This document shows positions 36,822 to 45,575 of a stretch of DNA of 64,000 nt, one piece after another. Numbering within the stretch: position 1 is the stretch's first letter; each line of letters begins with the position of its first letter. Both the position numbers and the translations under genes were made by a program. Source of the stretch: Hymenobacter psychrophilus (GTDB lineage: Bacteria; Bacteroidota; Bacteroidia; Cytophagales; Hymenobacteraceae); NCBI RefSeq assembly GCF_900107135.1, contig NZ_FNOV01000014.1:18356-82355 (forward strand). The letters are read 5' to 3'. Below the pieces are notes generated by a model. That model ran no database searches. It had not been told where the DNA came from and worked only from the letters and a program-made list of their open reading frames with translations.

Positions 36822-39491
36822 TCAGCGCGGAAAGTGCACGGTGAACGTAGAGCCCTGCCCCAACTGGCTGACTACTTCCAGCTCGCCCCCCTCATTCTCT
36901 ACCAACTTCTGCACCATGTACAGGCCCACGCCCGAGCCGTCGACGTGGGTGTGGAAGCGCTCAAACAACCCGAAGCTAGGCCGGCCGGGGGGCAGGTCCA
37001 GGCCCAGGCCGTTATCCTGCACCGCCAGCGCCCAGCGCTGGTCCTGGGCCCGGCACTGCACCCGCACCTGAGGCACGCGGTCGGGGTGGCGGTACTTCAC
37101 GGCGTTGCTGATGAGGTTGTAGACCACCGAGCGCAGGTTCTTTTCCGTCAGCCGGACCGCGGGGCAGCCGTCCACGTCCACGCTTACCTGGGCACCGGCC
37201 TCGGCGATGGGCAGGGCCAGGTCCAGCAATACGTCGCGCACCACGTCGGCCAGGGGCACGAGCGGGGCGGATGCTCCGGTTTCGCCCTGCACGCGGGCAA
37301 CGGCGCTCAGGTGGGTGAGCGTGTGCTGGAAGCGGTCCACCGAATCGTGCAGCATTTCCAGCAGGTGAGCCACCGGCACCGAGCGGTCGGAAACGGGCAG
37401 TTCCTCGCGCAGGGCCCGGAGCAGGCCGTCGAGGTTGTTGAGCGGGCCCTGCAGGTCGTGGGAGGCCGTATAAACGAACGTGTCCAGGTCGACGTTGGTG
37501 CGCGTGAGCTGCTGGTTGGTGTCGCCCAGGGCATCGTTACGGGTGGCCAGTTGCTGGTTGAGGGCCTGCACCTGCTGGCGGGCCCGCACCTGGCTGGTCA
37601 CGTCGTAGGAGAAAACAATCAGCCCATCAACCATGCCCTGCTCGTTGCGGCGGGCCTGGTAGGTGAAAGTCCAGTAGATTTCCTCCAGCGGCCCATCCGT
37701 CTGGCGGGCCAGCTGCAGCGGCAGCTCCTCGGCCACGTAGGTGGCACCCGTTTCGTACACCTGGCGGCACAGACCGGGAATCTCGGTGTCGGCCAGCTCG
37801 GGCAAGGCGTCGAGCAACAACTTGCCCAGCAGCTCCCGGCCGGGGAAAATCTGCTGATACGCCGGGTTGACCAACTCAAAAAGCAGGTCGGGGCCGGCCA
37901 GGATGGCAATGGCCCCCGGCGCGACCATGAACAGCTCATGCAGCTGCTGCCGTTGGCGCGCCACCTCAGCCCGGGCCGTGACCTGCTCCGTGATGTCGCT
38001 GATAAGACAGTAAAAGCCCACCACCTGCTCTTGCTGCACGTCGGGCACGAAGCTGGTGCGAACGTGCTTGACCAGGTCGTCGCGGTAGGCCATGCGGGCC
38101 TCAAAGTCTACCCGTTCGCCGGCCAGCGCCCGCGCCATGTAGGGCGCGTCCGCCGCATAGGCCGCCTCGCCTACCACCTCGCGCACCAGTTGGCCCCGCA
38201 ACTGGTCTACCGACTGCCCGAACCAGCCCGCGTAGGCCTGGTTGTTGAACTGGTAGCGCCGCTTGCGGTCGACGTAGGCAATGAGCGCCGGCAGCGCATC
38301 GGTTACCAGCTGCCGCTGCCGGGCAATATCTTCCCGCTCCTGCCGGGCCAGCACCTGCTCGGTTACTTCGTAGGCAAAAATCAACAGGCCCGTAATCCGG
38401 CCTACTCCGTCGCGGGTGGCCTGGTAGATGTAGGTAGCAAATAGCTGGTCCAGTTGGCCCGAATGGGTGCGGTCCAGTGTTACCGGTACGTCGGTTCCGG
38501 TGTAGGTTTCACCCGTACGAAACACCTCGTCCAGCTGATCGAAAAAGGGCTGTCCTTCCAGCTCCGGCGCGGCCTGGCGGAAGGGCCGGCCCACCAGCTC
38601 GCGGTGGCCGAACAGGGCTCGGAAGTTGTCGTTGGCCAGCTCTACCACGTGGTCGGGGCCGGTGAGCACGGCCAGCATGGCCGGCACCTCGGTCACCAGC
38701 CGGTGCAGGCGCAGGCGCTGGGCCTCGGCCTCGGCGCGGGCCGCCTCGGTGTCCTGGAGGCTGTCGGTAATGGTGTCAACCAAGCCGTCATTGGTGAGGC
38801 TCAGCTCCTCGTTGAGCCGCTGCACGGCCTGCTGGGCCCGGCGCAGCTCGGCGGCCTGGGTACGCAGCTCCGCGTTAGCCACCACTAGCTGCTCATTCGT
38901 GCTCCGCAGCTCTTCGTTGCTGACCAGCAGCTCCTCATTGCTAACCTGTAATTCCTCGTTGGTTACGTCCAGCTCCTCGTTCGCCACGGCCAGCTGCTCA
39001 TTTACTATAACCAGCTGCTGGGCCGTGCTGGGCGGGGGCATACTGCCGGCCTGCTGCCGGGCGCGCACGTGGGCACTCACGTTGTAGGCAAACAGCAGCA
39101 GGCCCGTCACCGTGCCCGCCTCGTCGCGCGTGACCTGGGCCATAAAGGTGAAATATACCGGCCCGCCGGGGCCCGGCTGGGTGGCATCCTGGAAGGCGAC
39201 GGGCTCGTGGCCGTGGCAGCTGGTGCCGGTGCGGTAAGCCTCGTCGAGCCGCCCAAAAAAGGGCTGGTCGACCAGCTCGGGCAGCGCCTCGGCCAGGCGC
39301 AGGCCGGCCAGGGGCCGGCTGCCAAACAGCTGCCGAAACAGCGCGTTGGTCACCGTCACCTGGTGGTCGGCTCCGGCCAAGTGGGCCAGGCCGGCGGGCG
39401 AATCGCGCACCACCGCGTCGAGCGACTGGGGCGGCCCCGCGGCTTTCGCCGGGGCAGCGGGGGTGGCGGCGGGGCGTACGTTTTGGGGCAT
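36822..39491 (-). CDS. Multi-PAS sensor histidine kinase
   Basis: 889 residues from the ATG at 39491; a longer frame would need a TTG. Four PAS-type modules are visible: about 20-145 (LAHLAGADHQVTVTNALFRQ), 255-370 (MLAVLTGPDHVVELANDNFR), 380-500 (LIAYVDRKRRYQFNNQAYAG) and 510-630 (AILAGPDLLFELVNPAYQQI). Between the first two lies a heptad-like coiled coil of repeated NEEL/NEQL units. The dimerisation helix has the phospho-acceptor His in FVYTASHDLQGPLNNLDGLL (near 680), followed by an HATPase domain with ISNAVKYRHPD (N box), DNGLGLDLPP (G1) and GVGLYMVQKLVEN (G2). No membrane segment is seen, so it is cytoplasmic. It follows a CheB-like gene and an antiporter gene on the same strand; no response regulator is adjacent. 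Confidence 0.92.
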   Translation of the reverse strand: MPQNVRPAATPAAPAKAAGPPQSLDAVVRDSPAGLAHLAGADHQVTVTNALFRQLFGSRPLAGLRLAEALPELVDQPFFGRLDEAYRTGTSCHGHEPVAFQDATQPGPGGPVYFTFMAQVTRDEAGTVTGLLLFAYNVSAHVRARQQAGSMPPPSTAQQLVIVNEQLAVANEELDVTNEELQVSNEELLVSNEELRSTNEQLVVANAELRTQAAELRRAQQAVQRLNEELSLTNDGLVDTITDSLQDTEAARAEAEAQRLRLHRLVTEVPAMLAVLTGPDHVVELANDNFRALFGHRELVGRPFRQAAPELEGQPFFDQLDEVFRTGETYTGTDVPVTLDRTHSGQLDQLFATYIYQATRDGVGRITGLLIFAYEVTEQVLARQEREDIARQRQLVTDALPALIAYVDRKRRYQFNNQAYAGWFGQSVDQLRGQLVREVVGEAAYAADAPYMARALAGERVDFEARMAYRDDLVKHVRTSFVPDVQQEQVVGFYCLISDITEQVTARAEVARQRQQLHELFMVAPGAIAILAGPDLLFELVNPAYQQIFPGRELLGKLLLDALPELADTEIPGLCRQVYETGATYVAEELPLQLARQTDGPLEEIYWTFTYQARRNEQGMVDGLIVFSYDVTSQVRARQQVQALNQQLATRNDALGDTNQQLTRTNVDLDTFVYTASHDLQGPLNNLDGLLRALREELPVSDRSVPVAHLLEMLHDSVDRFQHTLTHLSAVARVQGETGASAPLVPLADVVRDVLLDLALPIAEAGAQVSVDVDGCPAVRLTEKNLRSVVYNLISNAVKYRHPDRVPQVRVQCRAQDQRWALAVQDNGLGLDLPPGRPSFGLFERFHTHVDGSGVGLYMVQKLVENEGGELEVVSQLGQGSTFTVHFPR

Positions 39492-39560
39492 AGCTGACAA
39501 GGTAGCTGAACGGTAGCGGGCAGCCAACAATGGCGGGCCGTAAGCCAAAAGGTAATAGCG

Positions 39561-40625
39561 CTACGCCAGCTCTTTCTGGTAGAACTGCAGGTCTCCGCTC
39601 AGGGCCTCGTGCTGCAGAATGGAATCGTGCACCAGCCGGGCCCGCTGGCCGGTCTCGGCCGCCTTACGCAGAAACAGGGCAGCTACTTCGGCCTGCTTTT
39701 CCGTTTGAAAATGCGCGCCCAGGTTTTGTAGCAGGAGCTGGGTTTCCTCCAACCCGCGCAACGACTGGTAGAGCAGGCTTTCCACCGACTCGGTGACTTC
39801 GCTCAGCAGCGCGCTCACGGTGTAGGCGTGGCCCGTATGGCAGCGGTAGCGAATCAGCTGGCCCTCGATGAGCTGGGTGAGCGCGCCGTGGCACTCGGGG
39901 CAGGTGAAGGGCGTCAGGTGGCCCTTGTCAATAATACCCAGCTCGAAGCCGCCGCCCTGCTTGGCAATGGTCACCTCAATTTGGAGCAGGTCCAGCTGGT
40001 CGGCGGGCAGCTCCGCCGGGGCGGGGGCAGGCTCCTGGGTCAGGCGGACCAGTAAGGAGCCGAGCTCCACCAGGGGCACGAGGTAGTCAGCCGTCACAAA
40101 TTCCAGGGCGTTGGTGGGCATGGCGGGCTGCTCGGCGTCGCGGGGGTCCTGCACAATGGCCAGCCCACCCATGCGCTGCACGCTCCACAGCCCGGAAGTG
40201 CCGTCGTCGAGGTAGCCGGTGAGCACCACGCCCAGTACCCGGGGGCCGTACGTGTAGGCTGCCGAGCGAAACAGCGCGTCGATGGAGGGCCGAAACCGGT
40301 TTTCCTTGGGCCCCCGCGTCACCAGCACCCGGTCATCTTCCAGTAGTAGGTGGTGGTCGGGCGGGGCCAGGTAGATGACGCCCGGCTGCACCACTTCCCC
40401 GTTTTCCGGGTGCTTGGCGTGGAGCGCCGACACCGAGTTAATCAGCTGCGGCATGATGCTGGGCGAATCGGCGGCCACGTGCAGTACCACGAAAATGGGC
40501 GCCGGAAAATCCGTCGGCAGCGTTTTAGCCAGGGCCAGCAGCGCCGTTACGCCCCCGGCCGACGCGCCAATGACGACAACATCGCGGAGGGGCTGGCCGG
40601 TTTTAGGAAAGGAGGGAGTTGCCAT
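39561..40625 (-). CDS. CheB-type methylesterase domain protein with Cys/His cluster
   Basis: 354 residues. The CheB catalytic domain starts at residue 15 without a receiver domain: GASAGG (Ser 22), LHVAADSP (His 49) and VVLTGYLDDGTSG (Asp near 140), the expected Ser-His-Asp triad. The C-terminal part (about 230-354) has CPECHG and YRCHTGHAY, a probable zinc-binding cluster, then a helical region (TESVESLLYQSLRGLEETQL). Stand-alone CheB proteins of this form occur in Bacteroidota beside multi-PAS kinases, where they are not tied to chemotaxis. Here it sits 69 bp upstream of such a kinase and no cheA, cheR or receptor gene is near, so its target is open. Confidence 0.85.
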   Translation of the reverse strand: MATPSFPKTGQPLRDVVVIGASAGGVTALLALAKTLPTDFPAPIFVVLHVAADSPSIMPQLINSVSALHAKHPENGEVVQPGVIYLAPPDHHLLLEDDRVLVTRGPKENRFRPSIDALFRSAAYTYGPRVLGVVLTGYLDDGTSGLWSVQRMGGLAIVQDPRDAEQPAMPTNALEFVTADYLVPLVELGSLLVRLTQEPAPAPAELPADQLDLLQIEVTIAKQGGGFELGIIDKGHLTPFTCPECHGALTQLIEGQLIRYRCHTGHAYTVSALLSEVTESVESLLYQSLRGLEETQLLLQNLGAHFQTEKQAEVAALFLRKAAETGQRARLVHDSILQHEALSGDLQFYQKELA

Positions 40626-40646
40626 AGAAGTCAGGTGCGAAGGGTG

Positions 40647-41918
40647 TTACGGGGCGGCGGTGTCGGGGGCCGGGCCGGTGCTCAGGCCCAGCCGTTTCAC
40701 CAGCGGCCCGATGGTGAGTCCCTGCACGATGATGCTGAAGATGACGACCACGTACGTGACGCCCACCAGCAAATCGTAGTGGGGCATGGCGTCGGGCAGC
40801 GACAGGGCCAGGGCCACCGAAATCCCGCCACGTAGCCCGCCCCAGGTCAGCACCCGCAGCATTTTTCTGTTAAAGGGATAATAGCGCTGGAGCAGCACCA
40901 GGGGCAAACCCACCGCCAGCCAGCGGGCCACCAGCACGACGCCAATGGCTGCCACGCCCACGAGCAGGGTAGTGCGGCTGATGTCGAGAATGAGCATTTC
41001 CAGCCCGATGAGCACGAACAGCATCGCGTTGAGAATCCCGTCGAGCATCTCCCAGAACTTGTCGAGATACTCCTGGGTCACATCCGACATGCCCATTTTC
41101 CGGCCTTTATGGCCCACAATCAGGCCCGCTACCACCATGGCCAGCGGCCCGGAGGTATGCAGCGTCGTGGCCAGGGCGGTGCCGCCCATCACCAGGGCCA
41201 GCGTAATCATCACCTCCACCTGGTAGTCGTCGATGCTGCGCAGGGCCCGGTAGGCGACGTAGCCCAGCCCCGCGCCCAGCACCAGGCCCCCCACTGCTTC
41301 CCGCAGAAACAGCTCCCCGATAACGCCGGGCGTAGCCCTGGCAGCCCCGAACCGGGCAATCTGCAGCAGGCTCAAGAACACCACCACGGCCATGCCATCA
41401 TTAAACAGCGACTCGCCCACGATGCGGGTTTCCAGCCGCTTGTTCACGCGGGCCTCCTTTAAAATGCCGAGCACGGCAATCGGGTCGGTGGGCGAAATAA
41501 GCGCCCCGAACAGCAGGCAGTAAATGAAGTCGATGCGCAGCCCGAACAGCGGCAGCAGGTAGTAAAAGGCGCTGGCCACCAGGGCCGTGGACAGCAGCAT
41601 ACCGACCGTGGCCATGGCCCCCACAGCCAGGCCCTGCCGGCCCAGCGCGCGCACATCCACGTGCAGGGAGCCGGCAAAGAGCAAAAAGCTCAGCATCACC
41701 TGCATCAGCACGGTGTGGAAGTCGAGGCCCCGCACCAGCTCGCCGGCTTGCAGCACCCAGTTCACGCCCAGCTTGCCCAGCCCAATGGCCAGCACCGACG
41801 ACACCAGGGCCAGGATCATCAGCCCGATAGTGCCCGGCAGCTTCAAAACCCGGTGGTTGAGATAGCCAAAAACGGCGGCGACCACGAGCAGCAGCGACAG
41901 AGAGTTGTATAATTCCAT
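40647..41918 (-). CDS. Na+/H+ antiporter, CPA1/NhaP type
   Basis: 423 residues with about 12 hydrophobic segments. Family landmarks include LLFGALISPTDPIAVLGIL (near 138) with the T-D-P unwound helix, RIVGESLFNDGMAVVVFLSL (near 165) with the N-D ion-binding pair, and LTWGGLRGGISVALALSLPD (near 353). These are the signature motifs of NhaP/NHE-type exchangers. It exchanges cytoplasmic Na+ (or K+) for H+ at the inner membrane for pH and salt homeostasis. It is the first of three same-strand genes (antiporter, CheB-like, PAS kinase; gaps 21 and 69 bp), which suggests stress-linked co-expression. There is no C-terminal regulatory domain. Confidence 0.92.
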   Translation of the reverse strand: MELYNSLSLLLVVAAVFGYLNHRVLKLPGTIGLMILALVSSVLAIGLGKLGVNWVLQAGELVRGLDFHTVLMQVMLSFLLFAGSLHVDVRALGRQGLAVGAMATVGMLLSTALVASAFYYLLPLFGLRIDFIYCLLFGALISPTDPIAVLGILKEARVNKRLETRIVGESLFNDGMAVVVFLSLLQIARFGAARATPGVIGELFLREAVGGLVLGAGLGYVAYRALRSIDDYQVEVMITLALVMGGTALATTLHTSGPLAMVVAGLIVGHKGRKMGMSDVTQEYLDKFWEMLDGILNAMLFVLIGLEMLILDISRTTLLVGVAAIGVVLVARWLAVGLPLVLLQRYYPFNRKMLRVLTWGGLRGGISVALALSLPDAMPHYDLLVGVTYVVVIFSIIVQGLTIGPLVKRLGLSTGPAPDTAAP

Positions 41919-42233
41919 CGGGAGGCACGGGTGAGGCAGGTTTTACTAGATGCGGCTTAGCCTTCTTACGCAGCGGTGGAAAGTATGGGCGGGGGCACAA
42001 TGAAAGGGCCGTGTGGGGGTCTACCCGCATGAAAACGCTGGGTATTAAGTAGCCGCAGCGGCTACCCTAGAGCGGTTCTCAGGTTGCGGTCCAGGGTGTA
42101 GAGACGCATCTTTGCGTCTCGTCGTTCGCGCCGTTGGATCGTTACCGTTCAACGACAAGACGCAAAGATGCGTCTTTACATCCGACTGAACATACCGTTT
42201 GCGAAACCGATATACCCGTCTAATTTATTGGGT
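41919..42233. other. Intergenic region holding a palindromic repeat
   Basis: Between the antiporter start and the 3' end of the DUF2147 gene. The only structured feature is the repeat at 42097-42180. No promoter core was confidently placed. Confidence 0.4.
42097..42180. repeat. REP-like palindromic repeat pair
   Basis: The arms at 42097-42126 and 42151-42180 match at 28 of 30 positions in inverted orientation. Each arm contains its own palindrome, AGACGCATCTTTGCGTCT. The unit can fold as one long or two short hairpins. Elements built on GAGACGC/GCGTCTC are familiar from Hymenobacter genomes and probably represent REP-type sequences. Confidence 0.75.
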
Positions 42234-42658
42234 TTATTCTTTTCTCTTTAAGTACTGCGTTTTTCCTAGAACTGAGAGCCAGGAATAAGCTTTTATTTTA
42301 AGCTTGTTAGGCTCTATTAGCTTCAAATAGCACTTATACACTTCCCCTGTTTTCGGATTTAAGATAGTTCCACCATCAAACTTGTTTCCATTTTTTTCAA
42401 TGCCTTCAATAATATCCAGCCCAACTATGGGTTTGTTTTTATTATCTCCAGTGCATTTTTCACAGGTGCCATTTCCAGACGTATCGAAGTTTTCAATTAT
42501 TTGGCGGAATATATTTCACTTTCTTTTTCAATTTTAATTACTCCATTTACGCCATTTTCTTTTTTGTCTCCATCATAGGTCTCCCATTTTCCCAAAATAG
42601 TCTGTCCATTGGCGGTAATGCTGAAAGCCAGCAGCAAAAGTAAAAAAGTGTGTTTCAT
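42234..42658 (-). pseudogene. DUF2147 family protein with a frameshift
   Basis: From the ATG at 42658 the product has a signal peptide (MKHTFLLLLLAFSITANGQ) and the DUF2147 start TILGKWETYDGDKKENGVN. The frame stops after EIYSAK at 42497. One base further along, the same protein continues: IIENFDTSGNGTCEKCTGDN, KNKPIVGLDIIEG, GEVYKCYLKL and YSWLSVLGKTQYLKRKE, ending at 42234. Adding one A in the AAA tract at about 42498 restores a single frame of 141 residues. The lesion is a one-base loss in a homopolymer, so either a recent mutation or a sequencing error is possible. DUF2147 proteins are small exported proteins of unknown role. The gene is AT-rich compared with its neighbours. Confidence 0.8.
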
Positions 42659-42730
42659 GATTAGTGGTGTTATTTTCATTGAATGATCTGCGTGATTTTT
42701 ATTCGCAAAGCTTCACGGAGCACCGCAAGC

Positions 42731-43849
42731 CTACGCGTGCACCGCTACCAGCCGCGCCGGTTTCACGGCCACGGGCGGGCGGCCCAGGCGGCGCAGCAGG
42801 CGGTAGTGCGAGCGAAGGGCGGCCCCGAAGGTGGGGTTTTCCAGGTAGGGCAACCCAAATTCGCGGGCCGTTTGGCGCACGATGGGGGCCAGGGCCGGGT
42901 AGTGGATGTGGCAGACGCGGGGAAACAAGTGGTGCTCGATTTGGCGGTTCAGCCCCCCGCAAAAAAAGCTGGCCAGCCCGCTGTGGGGCGCGAAGTTGGC
43001 CGTCGTCTGCAACTGGTGCACGGCCCAGGCGTCCTGCATCGTGCCGCTGCCGTCGGGGGCCGGGAAGCTGGTGCCCTCCACCACGTGCGCGAGCTGAAAA
43101 ACCAGGCCCATCACCACGCCTTCCACCAGGTGCAGTACCAGAAAGCCGAGCAGCACCTGTTCCCAGGGCAGCGGCAGCACCAGCAGCGGCAGGGCAATAA
43201 AGAACAGGTAGTACAGGGCCTTGTAGAAGAACAGGTTGAAATACTCGCGGCGCGGGTGCCGGGCCGCGTGCTGCCCGATTTTAGCCTGAAAGAACTTCAC
43301 GTAGTCCTTGCGGAAAATCCACGACAGCGACGCCAGCCCGTAGAGCGGGAAAGCGTACAGGTGCTGGAAGCGCTGCCAGGGCCGCCACTTGTCGTCGGGT
43401 GCCAGACGAATCAGGCCCGGAGCCACCTCAATGTCCTCGTCGTGGCCGGGAATGTTGGTGTAGGTGTGGTGCACCACGTTGTGGGTCAGGTTCCACACGT
43501 AGGGGTTGGCCCCCACCAGGTTGAAGAGCAGGCTGAATACCCGGTTAACCCGCTTATCGGCCGAGAAGGACCCGTGGAGAGCATCATGACAGATGTTAAA
43601 GCCGATGAAGGCGTTGCAGGCGCCCAGCAGCCCGGCCAGTACCAGCCGGGAGCCCGGCCCGACCGGGCTAAACAACACCAGGCCGTAAAGGACCACGAAA
43701 CACGCCAGAAAGAAGACCGTTTTGGCCCACATGCGCCCGTTGGCGTGCCGCGAAAGCTGCCGCGACGTAAAATAAGCGTCTACCCGCTGGCGCAGGGTGG
43801 CGTAAAAAGTAGCGTCATGCTTGGCAGAGAATCGGAGAGTGGTAGACAT
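42731..43849 (-). CDS. Membrane fatty-acid desaturase
   Basis: 372 residues with the three His boxes of acyl-lipid/acyl-CoA desaturases: HDALHG near 93, HNVVHHTYTN near 129 and QIEHHLFP near 310, separated by hydrophobic segments (VFFLACFVVLYGLVLF, YYLFFIALPLLVLPLPW). The Q-x-x-H-H form of the third box is typical of front-end or linoleoyl-CoA-type desaturases. The enzyme would introduce a double bond into membrane fatty acids at the inner membrane using two irons and an external electron donor. No cytochrome b5 domain is fused. No partner reductase is next to it. Confidence 0.93.
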   Translation of the reverse strand: MSTTLRFSAKHDATFYATLRQRVDAYFTSRQLSRHANGRMWAKTVFFLACFVVLYGLVLFSPVGPGSRLVLAGLLGACNAFIGFNICHDALHGSFSADKRVNRVFSLLFNLVGANPYVWNLTHNVVHHTYTNIPGHDEDIEVAPGLIRLAPDDKWRPWQRFQHLYAFPLYGLASLSWIFRKDYVKFFQAKIGQHAARHPRREYFNLFFYKALYYLFFIALPLLVLPLPWEQVLLGFLVLHLVEGVVMGLVFQLAHVVEGTSFPAPDGSGTMQDAWAVHQLQTTANFAPHSGLASFFCGGLNRQIEHHLFPRVCHIHYPALAPIVRQTAREFGLPYLENPTFGAALRSHYRLLRRLGRPPVAVKPARLVAVHA

Positions 43850-44010
43850 AGGGAAGTATTGGCTTAGGGTAGTAACAGCTCGCGCTTACCGGCGCTCCAA
43901 CCGGCACTCGCCGCTGAAGAATTTGGGCGACTCACAGCGTATTATGGGCTGTTGGAAGTCCTTCTGCGCACGGAGCCCCGGCGGCTGGGAACGGCCATGC
44001 CGGGCACTGC

Positions 44011-44310
44011 TTACCCGTTTAAATCGAACACCGCACCCAGCGCCAGGCCATGCAGGCAGCGCTGCAGCACTGGGTGCACCTGGCACAGCCGGATACCCGT
44101 TCCGCGGCTTCGGAGCACAAGCAGCTGCGAAACGAAGTGGCACACGCCCCGCGGATACGTCGCGGCCAGCCCCCAGCAGTCGGCGGACAGGTGCGCCGGC
44201 GGGGCAACCAGCAGCAAAGCCAGATTCCTGGCCGTCAGGTCCGCCAGGTAAACGGGCGCTGGCCTTACGGCGGTGGCAGGTAGGGCTCCGGTAGGAAAGA
44301 AGGCCTTCAT
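44011..44310 (-). CDS. Small protein resembling a STAS domain
   Basis: 99 residues from the ATG at 44310; the frame is open for 60 more codons upstream, but those have poor coding character. The last 45 residues (QLLVLRSRGTGIRLCQVH, then VLQRCLHGLALGAVFDLNG) resemble the final strand-helix of STAS domains found in anti-sigma-factor antagonists, where a strand R-L-x-L-x-x-x-P is followed by a helix with L-x-x-x-G-L. The expected Asp-Ser phosphorylation loop is not evident (LSADCWGLA is at that place). Given the neighbouring kinases, a regulatory role is possible. This is a suggestion, not a firm assignment. Confidence 0.45.
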   Translation of the reverse strand: MKAFFPTGALPATAVRPAPVYLADLTARNLALLLVAPPAHLSADCWGLAATYPRGVCHFVSQLLVLRSRGTGIRLCQVHPVLQRCLHGLALGAVFDLNG

Positions 44311-44537
44311 AGCGGAAAGAATAGCAGGGGGTGAAGCGTCAAATAAGTGCGGTGCGCGTCGTTGGGCCCGGGGCCACCACCAGCCGTAAGGGGGATGCCG
44401 TAGCCGCCCACCACAAATGAACAGCCCACACCGGCCGAAACGCCTTTGGGGCGTTGGTGGGGTGGTATGGGTTGCTTGGTCGCGGGGCATAGCGGTTTCA
44501 ACATAGCTGAATGGGTGTTGAGAGGTAAAGACCTAAT

Positions 44538-44855
44538 TCAGCGAAAAGCGCCGACCGAGGCACCTGGCGCAACCGGGGCCGACCGGCTGCTGGTCGCCGC
44601 CTCGTCAAAGCGCCCGTTCTCGCGCTCCACAGACGGCGACTGGCGGCCCCGCCTCAGCGAGGCCACGCGCACCAGCAGCCCTATCGCGGCCCCGATGACA
44701 ACCACGAGCAGCAGGCCCAGCACGGCGGGCTGGGTGAGGGTTAGCCCTTCGGCGGCGGCCGGAACTTGAGCCAGCAGGTTGCCCGACCGGGCGGCCAGCA
44801 GTAACCCCAGCAGCAAACCGCCCTGGGCAGCGGTGCTGAAAGGCAGGTTTTTCAT
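44538..44855 (-). CDS. Small membrane protein of unknown function
   Basis: 105 residues. A signal-peptide-like N terminus (MKNLPFSTAAQGGLLLGLLL, cleavage near LAQ) is followed by one membrane segment (AVLGLLLVVVIGAAIGLLVRV, about 44-64; 21 residues quoted in part) and a polar Arg/Ser/Ala-rich tail that should be cytoplasmic. No family is recognised. Coding composition and the orderly topology argue for a real gene. It lies alone between the STAS-like gene and a thioredoxin-like gene, all on the minus strand. Confidence 0.55.
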   Translation of the reverse strand: MKNLPFSTAAQGGLLLGLLLAARSGNLLAQVPAAAEGLTLTQPAVLGLLLVVVIGAAIGLLVRVASLRRGRQSPSVERENGRFDEAATSSRSAPVAPGASVGAFR

Positions 44856-45057
44856 AGCAGAATAAACAAGGAAGGGGGCACCCGTAGGCAGCCAGGGGGG
44901 CAGCAGCTAAGGCAGCCCGGTACCGAGCAAGGAATTTCCGCTGCTGCTGCCGGGCAGGTCAAAAGTAGGGCCGCCCCCCCCTGCAATGCCTTGATGCGCC
45001 TTATGGAATCAGATAATCCTCCTCATGCCCGGCTCCCAAAGCAGGCGGCCCCTCTGG

Positions 45058-45381
45058 CTATGGGCGGGCCGCCGGCCGCAGCCGGTTCAGCAGCTGCTTG
45101 GCCAGCAGCTCCCCCTCGGGCAGGCCCTGCTGCCGCCACAGCTCCTGGCCCTGCTGCACGAGCACGCACAGGGGCAGCCCGGCTGGCCGGAAGCTGCGCA
45201 CCACGTCGGGGTGGCTGGCCTCGTCCACGACGAGCACGAAAATAGCGGCCCCCAGGCGGCGTTGGAACGCCCCCAGCTGGAGCTGGGTCGCCTCCACGCC
45301 GTCGCCCCCCACCAGTGGCAGCAGCACCAGCAGCACGGCGGCCGCGAGGGGAGGAAGGGAAGTGAGGGGGGAAGATGGCAT
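45058..45381 (-). CDS. Small exported thioredoxin-like protein
   Basis: 107 residues with a hydrophobic N terminus (LAAAVLLVLLPLVGGDGVEA). The rest looks like the second half of a thioredoxin fold: AIFVLVVDEASHPDVVRSF (strand-helix), AGLPLCVLVQQGQELWRQQ (cis-Pro-like strand, then turn) and GLPEGELLAKQLLNRL (last helix). No CXXC is present, so it is unlikely to be a redox enzyme. Another family is possible. Confidence 0.5.
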   Translation of the reverse strand: MPSSPLTSLPPLAAAVLLVLLPLVGGDGVEATQLQLGAFQRRLGAAIFVLVVDEASHPDVVRSFRPAGLPLCVLVQQGQELWRQQGLPEGELLAKQLLNRLRPAARP

Positions 45382-45575
45382 GCAGGAGGGCCCCGTGAGG
45401 GGAAGAACTTAAAGGTAGGCCACCATCGGGGCCGCTCCAATGAGGTATGTTATGCAGCGGACTAATGCTCGTTATGCCGGCTGCCGGGGCAGCAGCAGCG
45501 GATAAGTGGCAGCGTATCAACTATGTTCTCTAGCTTTGAAGCTAGTCGGGCTGGTGCCGGCTTTTCCGCGTTTTT

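Noticed and set aside
36753..38444. A 563-codon plus-strand open frame opposite the multi-PAS kinase
   Set aside because: It is an antisense shadow with Gln/His/Val-rich composition. The minus strand shows complete kinase motifs.
42097..42180. CRISPR-like repeats
   Set aside because: There are only two inverted copies with one spacer and no cas genes. No regularly spaced direct repeats were seen anywhere in the window.
42683..43867. A 394-codon plus-strand open frame opposite the desaturase gene
   Set aside because: The minus-strand protein has all three His boxes, and the plus-strand frame has none of the features of a real protein.
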